Positions 33,373-43,800 of a DNA stretch of 64,000 nucleotides are shown piece after piece. The position numbers and the translations under genes were made by a program. This DNA is from Bacteroides intestinalis DSM 17393 (lineage in GTDB: Bacteria > Bacteroidota > Bacteroidia > Bacteroidales > Bacteroidaceae). Below the pieces are notes generated by a model, which worked only from the letters and a program-made list of their open reading frames with translations, had not been told where the DNA came from and ran no database searches. Numbering within the stretch: the stretch's first letter is position 1; each line of letters opens with the position of its first letter. Location of the stretch: the NCBI RefSeq assembly GCF_000172175.1, contig NZ_ABJL02000006.1, positions 510,966-574,965 on the forward strand. Direction: 5' to 3'.

Positions 33373-34995
33373 ATGAAGAAAGCTCTGTATCTAATACTTG
33401 CAGTTCTCCCGCTAACTGTAACTCCTTTACAAGCCCAAGATATAAACCAAGCCAAGACTTTAGTTGAACAAGCTCAAAATGCTCTGTTCAGTAATCCTAA
33501 ACAGGCTTCTTACTATGCGGCACAAGCTGCCGCTCTATTTCCCGAAGACCAGCCTAATGAGATTTGTACACAAGCCATGATTCTTCACAGTCAGGCAGAA
33601 CAGCTACTGGGTAACTTCGACTTAAGTATCAAAAATTTATATGATGCACAGAGATATATCAACCCTGCAAACAAAAGGCAAACAGCTCAACTCTATTCCC
33701 TCATGGGACGCGTATACAGCAAGTTGGGCGATTATAACAAAGGCATCGAACTAAATGACAAAGCCACTTCCATTTTCAAATCCTTAGGGGATTCGGCTTC
33801 GGTGGCCGGATGCTATAATGAGCGCGGAGTCATGCATTATCTACTTGATGAATTTGTGGTAGCTGAAAAATTTCTTCAACGGGCACTGACAATCAACCGT
33901 GCCCAACGAAACTTAAAGGAAATAGCTACCAATCTGAATAATCTATGCCTATATCAGGGAGATACGGAAAAGAAACTCTCCCTTATTCAAGAAGCAATTG
34001 CCATCAACAAGAATCTGGATGCCCAATGGTCACTGGGTGAAAACTATAACAATATGGGCAAACAGTATTATTTCGGCGAACAATACTCCAAAGCCCTGGA
34101 AGCTTTGCAGAAAGCCTATGAATACGCCCATAACATCGGTGCCAAAGAGCTGATTTGTGATAATTATGAATATTCATCGTGGGTATATGCCGCCATAGGT
34201 GACTATAAACAGGCTTACACCCGCCTCAGCCAGATGTATGCTTTGAGTAAAGAGCTGCAAAGCAGCAACAAGCTGCGCAACATTGAGCAGGAAATCTCTT
34301 ATAAAAGATATCAAGACCAGAAATATGCTACTGAGATGCAGGAGCAAACCTATAAGATTGAACTACTGAAACGTAATTTATGGTTTTTGGGTAGCGTGCT
34401 CGTACTTGGATTAGCTTTCAGCATCTTCTTATATAAATGGTATAAGCGCAGAAAAGGCCTTCAACTGATAGAGGCCCGCTACCAACTGGAGTTGTCGCAA
34501 CGCGAGTTATCCGAACTGAAACTGCACCAACAAGAGTTGGAACTACAGAATATACAGAATGCACTGGACAGTAGCCAGCAAGAAGTAACCAGCTTTGCCG
34601 TCTTCCTGAGAAGCCGCAATGAATTGCTGGACAAAATACGCGAAATGATTAAGGAAGGGTACAAAATGGATAATCAAGCACTTATCCCCCACCTGAAAAA
34701 AGTGAATGCCTATATCAGTCAATACCAAAGCGGAGACAAGACCAATAATGCGTTACTGTTGAATATCGAAGACAAGAGTAAAGAATTCATTGAAAGGCTC
34801 ACAAAAGAACATCCCAACTTGACACAAGGAGAAAAATATCTGGCAACCATGCTGCGCGTCAATCTTTCAACGAAAGAAATTTCCATGATTAGCGGGAATA
34901 GTCCTAAAACAATTAATATGAATCGCTACAGATTGCGTAAGGCTTTGAACTTACCAACAGAAAAAGACCTGGTGGAATACTTGCAAAACTACTAA
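33373..34995 (+). CDS. Membrane-bound TPR regulator with C-terminal LuxR-type HTH
   Basis: Probable one-component transcription regulator, 540 residues. A signal peptide (1-22) is followed by tetratricopeptide repeats (about 25-310), e.g. AQLYSLMGRVYSKLGDYNKGIELNDKA in outline. One membrane segment (about 337-355) is followed by a coiled coil (about 365-405) and a C-terminal helix-turn-helix (about 480-535) with LTQGEKYLATMLR and LSTKEISMISG. This places the sensor repeats in the periplasm and the DNA-binding domain in the cytoplasm. It lies directly upstream of a SusC/SusD pair, 218 bp away, and is the likely regulator of that pair. The signal sensed is unknown. Confidence 0.8.
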   Translation: MKKALYLILAVLPLTVTPLQAQDINQAKTLVEQAQNALFSNPKQASYYAAQAAALFPEDQPNEICTQAMILHSQAEQLLGNFDLSIKNLYDAQRYINPANKRQTAQLYSLMGRVYSKLGDYNKGIELNDKATSIFKSLGDSASVAGCYNERGVMHYLLDEFVVAEKFLQRALTINRAQRNLKEIATNLNNLCLYQGDTEKKLSLIQEAIAINKNLDAQWSLGENYNNMGKQYYFGEQYSKALEALQKAYEYAHNIGAKELICDNYEYSSWVYAAIGDYKQAYTRLSQMYALSKELQSSNKLRNIEQEISYKRYQDQKYATEMQEQTYKIELLKRNLWFLGSVLVLGLAFSIFLYKWYKRRKGLQLIEARYQLELSQRELSELKLHQQELELQNIQNALDSSQQEVTSFAVFLRSRNELLDKIREMIKEGYKMDNQALIPHLKKVNAYISQYQSGDKTNNALLLNIEDKSKEFIERLTKEHPNLTQGEKYLATMLRVNLSTKEISMISGNSPKTINMNRYRLRKALNLPTEKDLVEYLQNY

Positions 34996-35020
34996 AGTTA
35001 CCATTACAGCAGATGCTATG

Positions 35021-35120
35021 TTTGTAGATATAGCAGCACTAGATTCACAACTGTATTTCAACCACTTACAATAATCATTGTAGATTAAAAACTCATAGTT
35101 TTCACCCTCTTTGTAGATAT
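35021..35120 (+). repeat. Three TTGTAGAT motifs before susC
   Basis: TTTGTAGATAT occurs exactly twice (35021-35031, 35110-35120), and ATTGTAGATTA lies between (35077-35087). They are in the 218-bp spacer between the TPR/LuxR regulator and the susC-like gene and could be operators. The rest of the spacer shows no other feature. Confidence 0.55.
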
Positions 35121-35213
35121 TTTACAGACCATTCTTCATAGGAATACTCCAAATTATATCTCTTTCTTTGCCATGTGAGAAACAAATGTTATTAACCTTA
35201 AAAACTATCACAC

Positions 35214-38200
35214 ATGGGTAAAATTAAAAAGTATTCCTTAATACAAAGAGCCGCTTTGTTGGCCTTGCTCTTTGTATGTTTGGTACCGCTAAGCTCTTTA
35301 GCACAAACCATCCAATTAACCGGTACAGTAACCGACACCAAAGGAGAAACTCTCATTGGCGCCAGTGTTTTGGAAAAAGGTACAACCAATGGTTGCATTA
35401 CCGACATCGACGGTAACTTTACACTGACTGTTGCTCCTAATGCGACAATGGTAATCTCTTATGTGGGCTATGTGCCGCAGGAAATTCCTCTGAAAGGACA
35501 GAAAACATTAACAGTAACTCTGAAAGATGATACTGAGATGCTGGATGAAGTAGTAGTCGTAGGCTATGGTACAATGAAGAAAAGCGATATGACCGGAGCC
35601 ATTTCTTCGGTGAAATCGGAAGATTTGATGAAACGTGCCACTACCAGCGCCACCGAAGCACTGCAAGGTAAAATAGCCGGTGTAAGCGTACTTAAATCCG
35701 GTGGTAATGCAGGTGCAAGCATCTCCGTAAAAATCCGTGGTATCAAAACGATGGGAGATAACGAACCACTTTATATCATCGACGGTTATCCCGGCGACAT
35801 CAACACCATCAACCCGCAGGATATCGAATCCATGGAAATCTTGAAAGACGGTGCAGCCGCTGCAATCTATGGTTCGGTAGCAGCCAACGGCGTTGTGATT
35901 GTCAGTACAAAGAATGGCAAAGAAGGAGAACTGAAAATCTCATTCAATACATACATGACGGTCAACTCCGTAGCAAAAAAATTCGATATGCTTAATGCAG
36001 ACGGATATTTGAAAGTACACAATATGATGTACGAAAATGCAGAAAAAGGCAAGCCGGGCTACCTGACTTACAAAAATGGACAGAATCCTACAGGTGCCGA
36101 CACGGACTGGCAGGACGAGATGCTGCGCACCGGTATTGCACAAAACTACTACGTAAACCTTATCGGCGGTTCGGAAGTTGCCAAATACTCCCTGTCTTAT
36201 GGCCATGCTGATGAAAAAGGTATCTTCAGAGGTAACTCTTACATTCAAGACAACGCACGCCTGAAGCTGAATGCACATAAATACATCTTTGACTTTGACG
36301 CAGGCCTGAACTTCAAAGTTACGCAAAGCAAGCAACCGCAGTATACCCTGAAAGAAATGTACTCCATCTCTCCGCTGATACCTGTTTATGATGAAAACCA
36401 AACTTATGGATACGGTCTGACAGACATGTCCGTAGATGGTGTAAAAATGGAATTCCCCACCAACCGTAATGTGATGGCGGACGACCACTATAAAGACAGG
36501 AAATATACCGGCTACGACATCACCGGTAACATCGGCCTAACCGTGAAGTTTGCCCCATGGCTTACTTTCAAGACAAGCTATACATACAACGGTTACTACT
36601 ATAACGACCGTTACCACCGTGCCAAATACGAAGCAAATGCACAGGAACCGAGTCTTTATCCGTATAATTACGAATACAACTCTTACTATCGTAACCAAAC
36701 TTTCGAGAATGTGCTAACTTTCATGAAAGACTTCGGTAAACATTCTATTACCGCCATGGTGGGTAACTCCATCATTTCCGCCCATCAGGACAAAAGTTCC
36801 GTGAGCGTGGAAGGAAAGAAGACCGAATATGATGTAGTGAACGGTGGCTTGACCTCAAGCGAAGTCCCAGGCGGTTTCTTCGACCCCACCTCCCCCACTA
36901 TCGATGCCGGTATAGGCGGCACATTTACGGGTTCAGGTACTTTCTACGATTACAACCGTGCCTCTTTCTTCGGACGTTTCAACTATTCATACGCCAGCCG
37001 CTACCTGCTACAAGTGACATTACGCTCGGATGGTTCTTCCAAGTTCGGTAAGAACAACCGTTGGGGTACATTCCCTTCTGTAGCTGTGGGTTGGAGACTC
37101 AGCGAAGAAGACTTCTTCCCGAAGAACACACCTATCAGCAACCTGAAGTTCCGTGCCAGCTGGGGACGCTTGGGTAGCGAAAGTGCACTTGGCAACTACT
37201 ATGCCCCGACCATGACCAACAGCAATACCCAATGGATGAGTTACATTCAGGGCGGCAATGCCTGGGCAGGTATGTCCAACCTCTATTTGGTAAACGACGA
37301 TTTACGTTGGGAAACCACCGATACCAAAAACATCGGCTTCGACTTCGGACTGTTCAACAACAAACTGAGCGGTAGCGTCAACTACTATTACAACACCACA
37401 GAAGACCTGCTTATCGAAAAAGTCATGGCACCTTCCGCCGGTATCTACAATCCCACAGTCAATGTAGGAAAGATGGTGAACAAAGGTTTTGAACTCGAAC
37501 TGAATTACGGAAACAGCATAAGCGATTTTGACTATAACATCGGGCTCAACCTCTCCACTATCCACAATGAAATGCTCGAAGCAGACCCGAACCAGGTACT
37601 CTACGGTTCGGCATGGAAAGGAAACGGCCATTTCGTAACTCAAACTCTGAAAGGCTACCCGGTAGCCAGCTTCTGGTTATACCAGACAGACGGTATCTTC
37701 CAAAGCGATGCAGAAGCTGCCGCTTATGTAAACAGCAAGGGCGAACGCCTCCAACCGGATGCAAAAGCCGGTGATATCCGCTTTAAGGATGTGGACAACA
37801 ACGGCAGCATCGACTCAGGCGATAAGGTATATTCCGGTTCCGGTATTCCTAAAGTAGAGGCTAACTTGTCATTCAGCGGTTCTTACAAGAACTTCGACCT
37901 CTCCTTCCAGTTCGGCAGCGCATGGGGGCACAAGCTTTACAACGTAAACCGCCTGTACTACGAAGGAATGGATGCCGGCAGAAACTACTTCACAAGCACG
38001 CTGGACGCATGGACTCCCGGAAATACGGGAGCAGACATCCCAAGAGCCGTGCTGGGTGACCCGAACGAGAATACCCGCGAGTCCGACCGTTTCCTCGAAA
38101 ATGGAAACTTTGTCCGCCTGCGTCAATTGCAGTTAGGATATACTTTATCCAAAGCAGTGGCAAAGAAGATGTATCTTGAGAAATGCCGCCTCTACGTCAG

Positions 38201-38339
38201 TGGAGAAAACTTGTTCACGATTACCAAATACTCCGGCATCGACCCAGAATTCTCTTCCAGTATCCTGAATACCGGTGTCGACTCCTTTGTATATCCGTTT
38301 ACCCGCTCTTTCGTAGTAGGTTTACAAGTTATATTCTAA
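35214..38339 (+). CDS. SusC-like TonB-dependent outer-membrane receptor
   Basis: Imports glycan fragments across the outer membrane using TonB energy. 1041 residues with a signal peptide (to about 31). A carboxypeptidase-regulatory-like domain (about 34-110) is followed by the segment DEVVVVGYGTMKKSDMTGAI at the start of the plug, the TonB plug to about 240, then a 22-strand barrel ending in RSFVVGLQVIF. It lacks an STN domain, so direct anti-sigma signalling is not expected. The susD-like gene follows 23 bp later. The substrate is unknown. Confidence 0.96.
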   Translation: MGKIKKYSLIQRAALLALLFVCLVPLSSLAQTIQLTGTVTDTKGETLIGASVLEKGTTNGCITDIDGNFTLTVAPNATMVISYVGYVPQEIPLKGQKTLTVTLKDDTEMLDEVVVVGYGTMKKSDMTGAISSVKSEDLMKRATTSATEALQGKIAGVSVLKSGGNAGASISVKIRGIKTMGDNEPLYIIDGYPGDINTINPQDIESMEILKDGAAAAIYGSVAANGVVIVSTKNGKEGELKISFNTYMTVNSVAKKFDMLNADGYLKVHNMMYENAEKGKPGYLTYKNGQNPTGADTDWQDEMLRTGIAQNYYVNLIGGSEVAKYSLSYGHADEKGIFRGNSYIQDNARLKLNAHKYIFDFDAGLNFKVTQSKQPQYTLKEMYSISPLIPVYDENQTYGYGLTDMSVDGVKMEFPTNRNVMADDHYKDRKYTGYDITGNIGLTVKFAPWLTFKTSYTYNGYYYNDRYHRAKYEANAQEPSLYPYNYEYNSYYRNQTFENVLTFMKDFGKHSITAMVGNSIISAHQDKSSVSVEGKKTEYDVVNGGLTSSEVPGGFFDPTSPTIDAGIGGTFTGSGTFYDYNRASFFGRFNYSYASRYLLQVTLRSDGSSKFGKNNRWGTFPSVAVGWRLSEEDFFPKNTPISNLKFRASWGRLGSESALGNYYAPTMTNSNTQWMSYIQGGNAWAGMSNLYLVNDDLRWETTDTKNIGFDFGLFNNKLSGSVNYYYNTTEDLLIEKVMAPSAGIYNPTVNVGKMVNKGFELELNYGNSISDFDYNIGLNLSTIHNEMLEADPNQVLYGSAWKGNGHFVTQTLKGYPVASFWLYQTDGIFQSDAEAAAYVNSKGERLQPDAKAGDIRFKDVDNNGSIDSGDKVYSGSGIPKVEANLSFSGSYKNFDLSFQFGSAWGHKLYNVNRLYYEGMDAGRNYFTSTLDAWTPGNTGADIPRAVLGDPNENTRESDRFLENGNFVRLRQLQLGYTLSKAVAKKMYLEKCRLYVSGENLFTITKYSGIDPEFSSSILNTGVDSFVYPFTRSFVVGLQVIF

Positions 38340-38362
38340 TCACTAATTAATATAAGAAAACA

Positions 38363-39883
38363 ATGAAAAAAATAATATATATAGCATCTTTTTTATGCGC
38401 CGCCTTGCTGGCAGGATGCGATGATTTCTTAACGACAGAGTCGCCTGACTTCTCCACAGACAAGTATTGGAGAGACAAAGCTGACGTGGAAGCCGGATTA
38501 TCTTCCGTTTACGGACAGTTGGATTGCCGTACCAACGCATATACCATTGCAGAGGTAAAGTATGTTCTCGAAACTTTCCGGAGTGACGAAATGACTGTGG
38601 GACAAGACGTTTACAACTATCCTGAATGGGCAGCCATGGCCAGTTACAGCTATAATAATGAGAACTCCTGCATCAAAGAGTACTGGATGAACAATTATAA
38701 CGGCATCAACTATGCCAACAACGTTCTTTTCGGTATCAAGAAAGTGCAGGATACCGGTGAGAAGATGAGTACTGAAGATGAAAACCACCTTACCGGTGAA
38801 GCCCTGTTCCTGCGCGCTTATTTTCACTTCAAACTGATAATGAGCTGGGAAAAGGCCATCATCCGCGATAAATACCTGACGGGAGAGGCGCAAACCCACA
38901 AAGCCCTTTCTTCCAGAACAGATGTATGGGACTTCATCTGTTCCGAACTGAATAATGCCGGTGGCTTACTCCCGCAAGACCGCCCTTCTTCCGAAACCGG
39001 ACGTGTGACCAAAGCCGCAGCTTACTCTTACTTGGGGTGGGCCTACCTGACACGTGCCTACGAAGAAACCGCCAAGAAAGACGAATATCTGGGACTGGCA
39101 GAAGAAGCCTTCAATAAGGTGACCGGCTACGAACTGGAACCGAATTACGGAAGTATGTTCGACGGAACAAACAAGAACTGCAAAGAGTCCATCTTTGAGT
39201 TGCAATTCACCAACAGTACAGTAGATGGAACCTACCATAAGCACGTGCTTCACTTCTGGGTTGCTCCAGGAAGCATGAGAGGATGGGATGAAATCCGCGT
39301 CAGCGAGAAGATGTACAATGAGTTCCTAAAAGAAGGACGCATTGCCGAAAATAACCTGTACGACGCCCGCGCCTATGGTTCCATGTTTTTTGATGACCCT
39401 TACTACCATGAAGGCGAACATATCTTGGGATACAATTACGATGATGTTTATTATGAAACTTCCGTTACGCAGTACAATTTCCGCAAATACATGCCCGCAA
39501 CTTGGGATGAGCAGAAACAAAGCGCTGTGGGCACCAACATGCCTCTAATGCGCTATGCCAACGTGCTGTTGATGCAGGCAGAAGTTTACAACGAACAAAA
39601 GCATCCGGAGAAGGCTATTCCCCTGATTAACGATGTCCGCCGTATTCACGGTAAACTGCCGGCCATGACGGGAAGCGACTATGAAGCGGTTAAAGCCCAA
39701 ATCGAACACGAACGTCTGGTAGAGTTTGCATTGGAGAACTCCCGCTTCTACGACCTCCGCCGCTGGGGCAAGCTGGACGAAGCTATGAAAGCGGACGGAA
39801 GAACAAACTTCAACTCTTCCACGCACTCATTCCTGCCCATCCCTTTGATGGAAATCCAGACTAACAATGAGATAAACGAGTGA
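38363..39883 (+). CDS. SusD-like surface glycan-binding lipoprotein
   Basis: Lid subunit of the SusCD importer. 506 residues. The lipobox LLAGC places the lipidated Cys at residue 19, followed by acidic residues (DDF) that favour surface export. The RagB/SusD fold is seen in the TPR-like N-terminal half (AYFHFKLIMSW, a typical SusD block) and the C-terminal block LVEFALENSRFYDLRRWGKL. It is co-transcribed with the upstream susC-like gene and ends at a hairpin terminator. Confidence 0.95.
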   Translation: MKKIIYIASFLCAALLAGCDDFLTTESPDFSTDKYWRDKADVEAGLSSVYGQLDCRTNAYTIAEVKYVLETFRSDEMTVGQDVYNYPEWAAMASYSYNNENSCIKEYWMNNYNGINYANNVLFGIKKVQDTGEKMSTEDENHLTGEALFLRAYFHFKLIMSWEKAIIRDKYLTGEAQTHKALSSRTDVWDFICSELNNAGGLLPQDRPSSETGRVTKAAAYSYLGWAYLTRAYEETAKKDEYLGLAEEAFNKVTGYELEPNYGSMFDGTNKNCKESIFELQFTNSTVDGTYHKHVLHFWVAPGSMRGWDEIRVSEKMYNEFLKEGRIAENNLYDARAYGSMFFDDPYYHEGEHILGYNYDDVYYETSVTQYNFRKYMPATWDEQKQSAVGTNMPLMRYANVLLMQAEVYNEQKHPEKAIPLINDVRRIHGKLPAMTGSDYEAVKAQIEHERLVEFALENSRFYDLRRWGKLDEAMKADGRTNFNSSTHSFLPIPLMEIQTNNEINE

Positions 39884-39900
39884 TTTTCTCTAACATAACC

Positions 39901-39954
39901 AAACAAGGATGTGTCAGAAGTGCTGCACAAAGTGATTTTGATGCATCCTTGTTT
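39901..39954 (+). terminator. Hairpin terminator after susD
   Basis: AAACAAGGATG (39901-39911) and CATCCTTGTTT (39944-39954) are perfect complements, with an inner GTGCTGCAC dyad. The T content downstream is modest (ACCTTT). Confidence 0.65.
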
Positions 39955-39968
39955 ACCTTTAAAAACCC

Positions 39969-39976
39969 TATCTTTG
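39969..39976 (+). promoter_or_regulatory. -7 box of the lysO-GH2-GH63 group
   Basis: TATCTTTG is an exact TAnnTTTG match, 21 bp before the ATG at 39997 and just after the susD terminator. It suggests that the lysO pair and the genes behind it have their own transcript. Confidence 0.5.
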
Positions 39977-39996
39977 CCCCCAAAAACGACATAGAT

Positions 39997-40275
39997 ATGT
40001 TTACAATCATCGGACTAATGCTCACAGGAATGCTGCTGGGCTACCTCTTACGGAAACGGAATCTGAGCGGAATCCACAAAGTCATTACAGTGCTCATCTG
40101 GTTACTCCTCTTCATACTGGGTATTGAAGTGGGAGGAAACGAACAGATTATCAAAGGACTTCATACCATCGGACTCGAAGCCGTCATACTCACCATAGGC
40201 GGAACTTTGGGAAGCGTGATTGCTGCTTGGGCATTGTGGAGAGCTTTATACAAACGGAAAGGAGGCCGGGCATGA
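39997..40275 (+). CDS. LysO-type exporter, N-terminal part (DUF340)
   Basis: 92-residue membrane protein with about three hydrophobic helices. It opens MFTIIGLMLTGMLLGYLLRK and ends in a basic stretch. It matches the N-terminal third of LysO (YbjE), an inner-membrane lysine exporter that is a single chain of about 300 residues in Escherichia coli. Here the remainder is a separate gene overlapping by four bases (ATGA). The two products presumably assemble into one transporter. The ATG at 39997 was chosen because the extra upstream frame spans the terminator and promoter. Confidence 0.78.
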   Translation: MFTIIGLMLTGMLLGYLLRKRNLSGIHKVITVLIWLLLFILGIEVGGNEQIIKGLHTIGLEAVILTIGGTLGSVIAAWALWRALYKRKGGRA

Positions 40276-40877
40276 AAGGGAGTCTCATCATAGTCGGCTT
40301 TTTTGTGCTGGGAACACTCTGCGGAGTCTTTCACCTGATACCTATCGATATCGTAATAGATAGTAAAGTCAGCTTTTATGCACTTTGCGCACTGATGTTC
40401 AGTGTAGGGCTAAGTGTAGGCAACGACCCGCAAACGTTGAAAAACTTCCGTTCACTCAATCCACGGTTGATATTCCTGCCTATCATGACCATTCTGGGTA
40501 CGCTGGCAGGTTCTGCCGCAGTCAGCCTGATACTGACACACCGTTCCCTGACGGATTGCCTGGCTGTAGGCTCGGGCTTTGGCTACTACTCACTCTCCAG
40601 TATCTTCATCACCGAATATAAAGGAGCCGAATTGGGAACCATCGCACTGCTCGCCAACATCAGTCGCGAGATACTGACACTACTGGCTGCCCCCTTGCTG
40701 GTGCGCTGGTTCGGTAACCTCGCCCCCATCTCAGCCGGAGGTGCAACCACGATGGACACCACACTGCCCATCATTACACGAACGGCCGGACAACAATTTG
40801 TAGTTGTCTCCATCTTCCACGGGTTCGTGGTCGATTTCAGTGTCCCGTTTCTTGTGACCCTGTTTTGTTCGATATAA
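40272..40877 (+). CDS. LysO-type exporter, C-terminal part
   Basis: 201-residue membrane protein with about six hydrophobic segments. The conserved LysO blocks GSGFGYYSLSSIFITE and GGATTMDTTLPIITR are present. The start ATG overlaps the TGA of the N-terminal part, and a strong Shine-Dalgarno sequence (AAAGGAGG) lies seven bases before it inside the upstream gene. Such a site is rare in this genus and suggests tightly coupled translation. Lysine as substrate is inferred from family membership only. The GH2 gene starts 21 bp downstream. Confidence 0.82.
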   Translation: MKGSLIIVGFFVLGTLCGVFHLIPIDIVIDSKVSFYALCALMFSVGLSVGNDPQTLKNFRSLNPRLIFLPIMTILGTLAGSAAVSLILTHRSLTDCLAVGSGFGYYSLSSIFITEYKGAELGTIALLANISREILTLLAAPLLVRWFGNLAPISAGGATTMDTTLPIITRTAGQQFVVVSIFHGFVVDFSVPFLVTLFCSI

Positions 40878-40898
40878 ACACTTAATCTGATTGATATC

Positions 40899-43800
40899 AT
40901 GAAACTTAAATTATATTCTTTCATCTCCGCCTTACTGATTTGCAGTAATATGCTTGCCGACAATGAACCTTGGCAGAACCCGCAAGTCAATGAGATAAAC
41001 AGAGAGCCAATGCATGCGCACTTCATTCCGTTTACGAATGAGGCCAACGCCCTGAAGCAACACTCCCTGCCTGCGGATGTACGTTTCAACGTAAATCCTG
41101 CCACCGAACGCCGCATCTCGCTGGACGGTACTTGGAAGTTCCTGTTCTCAAAGAACAACGAACTTTGTCCCAAAGACTTCCACAAACCGGGATACAACAC
41201 CCGGAAATGGAGCAAAATACAAGTTCCCGGAAGCTGGGAGTTGCAAGGCTTCGATGCACCTATTTATACGGATACCCGTTATCCATTCCCTGCCAATCCC
41301 CCGCATGTGCCAGCCGATTACAATCCGGTGGGAGCATACATCCGCGAATTCACGGTTCCCGGCGGTTGGGAAGGTATGGATATCTTCCTCGACTTTGAGG
41401 GAGTGGAATCCGCCTACTACGTATGGGTGAACGGCGAACTTGCCGGATATGCCGAAGACAGCCGCCTGCCGTCTCACTTCAACATCACGAAGCTCTTGAA
41501 AAAAGGCAGCAACAAACTTGCCGTCAAGGTATTCCGTTACAGTGACGGCTCTTACCTTGAAGGACAGGATTACTGGAAATACAGCGGCATCGAGCGTGAT
41601 GTTTATCTCTACGCCCGTCCGCAAAGCCGCGTGCGCGACTTCCGGATGACTGCCGAACTGATAAATGATTATAAAGACGGAGAACTCAACCTGGATGTCA
41701 TCCTCCATCAGCCGAAAGCGGGAGAAACCGTTGAAGTAAAAGTGCTGGATGCAGGAAAGGTGATTTATAACCAGAAGAAAACCGTCTCTTCTCCTACGGA
41801 CACTTTATTTAGCCAGCAACAGATTTTCCCGGATGCACGTGCCTGGAATGCCGAAACGCCCAATACCTATACACTGGTAGTCAGCACCTTCGATGCACAA
41901 GGAAAGCCGTTGGAGTCTTTCACCCAACTTTTTGGTTTCCGCACGGTGGAGATGCGTAACGGCATGCAGATGATTAACGGAAAAGCGGTGCTCTTTAAGG
42001 GAGTGAACCGCCACGAACACGATCCGCACAAAGGACGTACCATCAGCGTAGCTTCCATGATACACGATATTCAGTTGATGAAGCAATTCAATCTGAACGG
42101 TGTGCGCAACTGCCACTATCCGAATAATTATGCGTGGTATGAGCTTTGCACGGAATTCGGCCTGTATATGGTGGATGAAGCCAACATCGAAAGCCACGGC
42201 ATGCAGGATCACAAGGATGGCACGCTGGCCAATTATCCGGATTGGGAACTTCCTTTCATGCAACGCATGAGCCGTATGATTGCACGCGACCGTAACTGCA
42301 CAGCTATCGTCACCTGGTCTATGGGCAATGAGTCCGGCTATGGTAAGCATTTCGAAACCTTATACGATTACACGAAGAAGGTAGACTCCACCCGCCCGGT
42401 ACAATATGAGGGTGGCGGTTATGATGCCAAGAGTGACATATACTGCCCGATGTATGCACGCATCTGGTCGTTGCGCCGCCATATCAATCAGCGCGACAAG
42501 CGTCCTATGATTATGTGCGAATATGCTCATGCCATGGGCAACAGTGTAGGAAACTTCCAGGATTACTGGGATTTGATTTATAAGTACGACCAGTTGCAAG
42601 GCGGCTTCATCTGGGACTGGGTAGACCAGACATTCGCTATCAAAGATAAGGATAACCGCGACATCTGGGCTTTCGGTGGAGACATGGGATTTGTAGGCAT
42701 CGTCAACGACTCCAACTTCTGCGCCAACGGTCTGGTAGCTGCCGACCGCACTCCGCACCCGCATATCTATGAGGTGAAAAAGGTGCTTCAATATATCCAC
42801 TTTGAACCGGTTGCTTTCACACCCAATAAAATAAAGGTTACCAACCGGCACGACTTCATCGGTCTGGAAGGATATACCTTGCGTTGGGCAGTGGAATGTG
42901 ACGGCAAAGCGGTACAAAGCGGTGAAATGGATTTCCCAGCAATCGCACCGGGAAGCTCTGTCAACATCGAACTGCCTCTGAAAGCACTGCCTGCCGATGG
43001 CAAAGAGTACTTCCTTACCCTGCGCGCATTCACCAAAAACGAAGCGCCGTTAATCCCGAAAGGACACGAGGCCGCCATCGAACAATGGGCGTTGCCTTCC
43101 GTCCCTGCCAGCAAAGCCATTCAGCCGGCTAACGGTAAACTGACCGTAGACCGCAACAATGACGCCATCACTCTGACAGGAAACAACTTCCGGATAGCTT
43201 TCTCGGCTCAAAGCGGTGGAATGACAGAGTTGAGTTACAATGGAAAGAATCTGATAAAAGAAGGTCTGCAACCCAACTTCTGGCGTCCGCTGACGGACAA
43301 TGATATTCCGAACGGACATCTATACCGTTGTCTCACTTGGAAGACTGCCGGACAGGATGCCAGACTGGAGAACCTGGATATAACGGAAAATCAACAGACA
43401 GTTACCCTTACCGCTACCTATAAGATGGAAGCGCAAGACTCGAAGCTGCAAACAATATACGATATTCATCCTGACGGAGCAGTCCGCGTGAGCATGCACT
43501 TCACTCCCGGCAAACAGGCGTTGAACGAAATGCCTCGTCTGGGTATGCGCATGATACTTCCGGCTGAATATGAAAGGATGTCCTGGCTGGGACGCGGACC
43601 ACAGGAAAACTATGCAGACCGGAAGACGGGAGCATTGGTAGGACTGTACAGCGCGACGGTTTGGGAACAGTTTCATCCGTATGTGCGTGCTCAGGAAACA
43701 GCTAATCATTGCGATGTACGTTGGGTTGCACTGCGCAATGCCGATGGTGACGGTTTGCTCGTTACGGGAGAAGAACCGCTAAGTATCAGTGCCTGGAACT

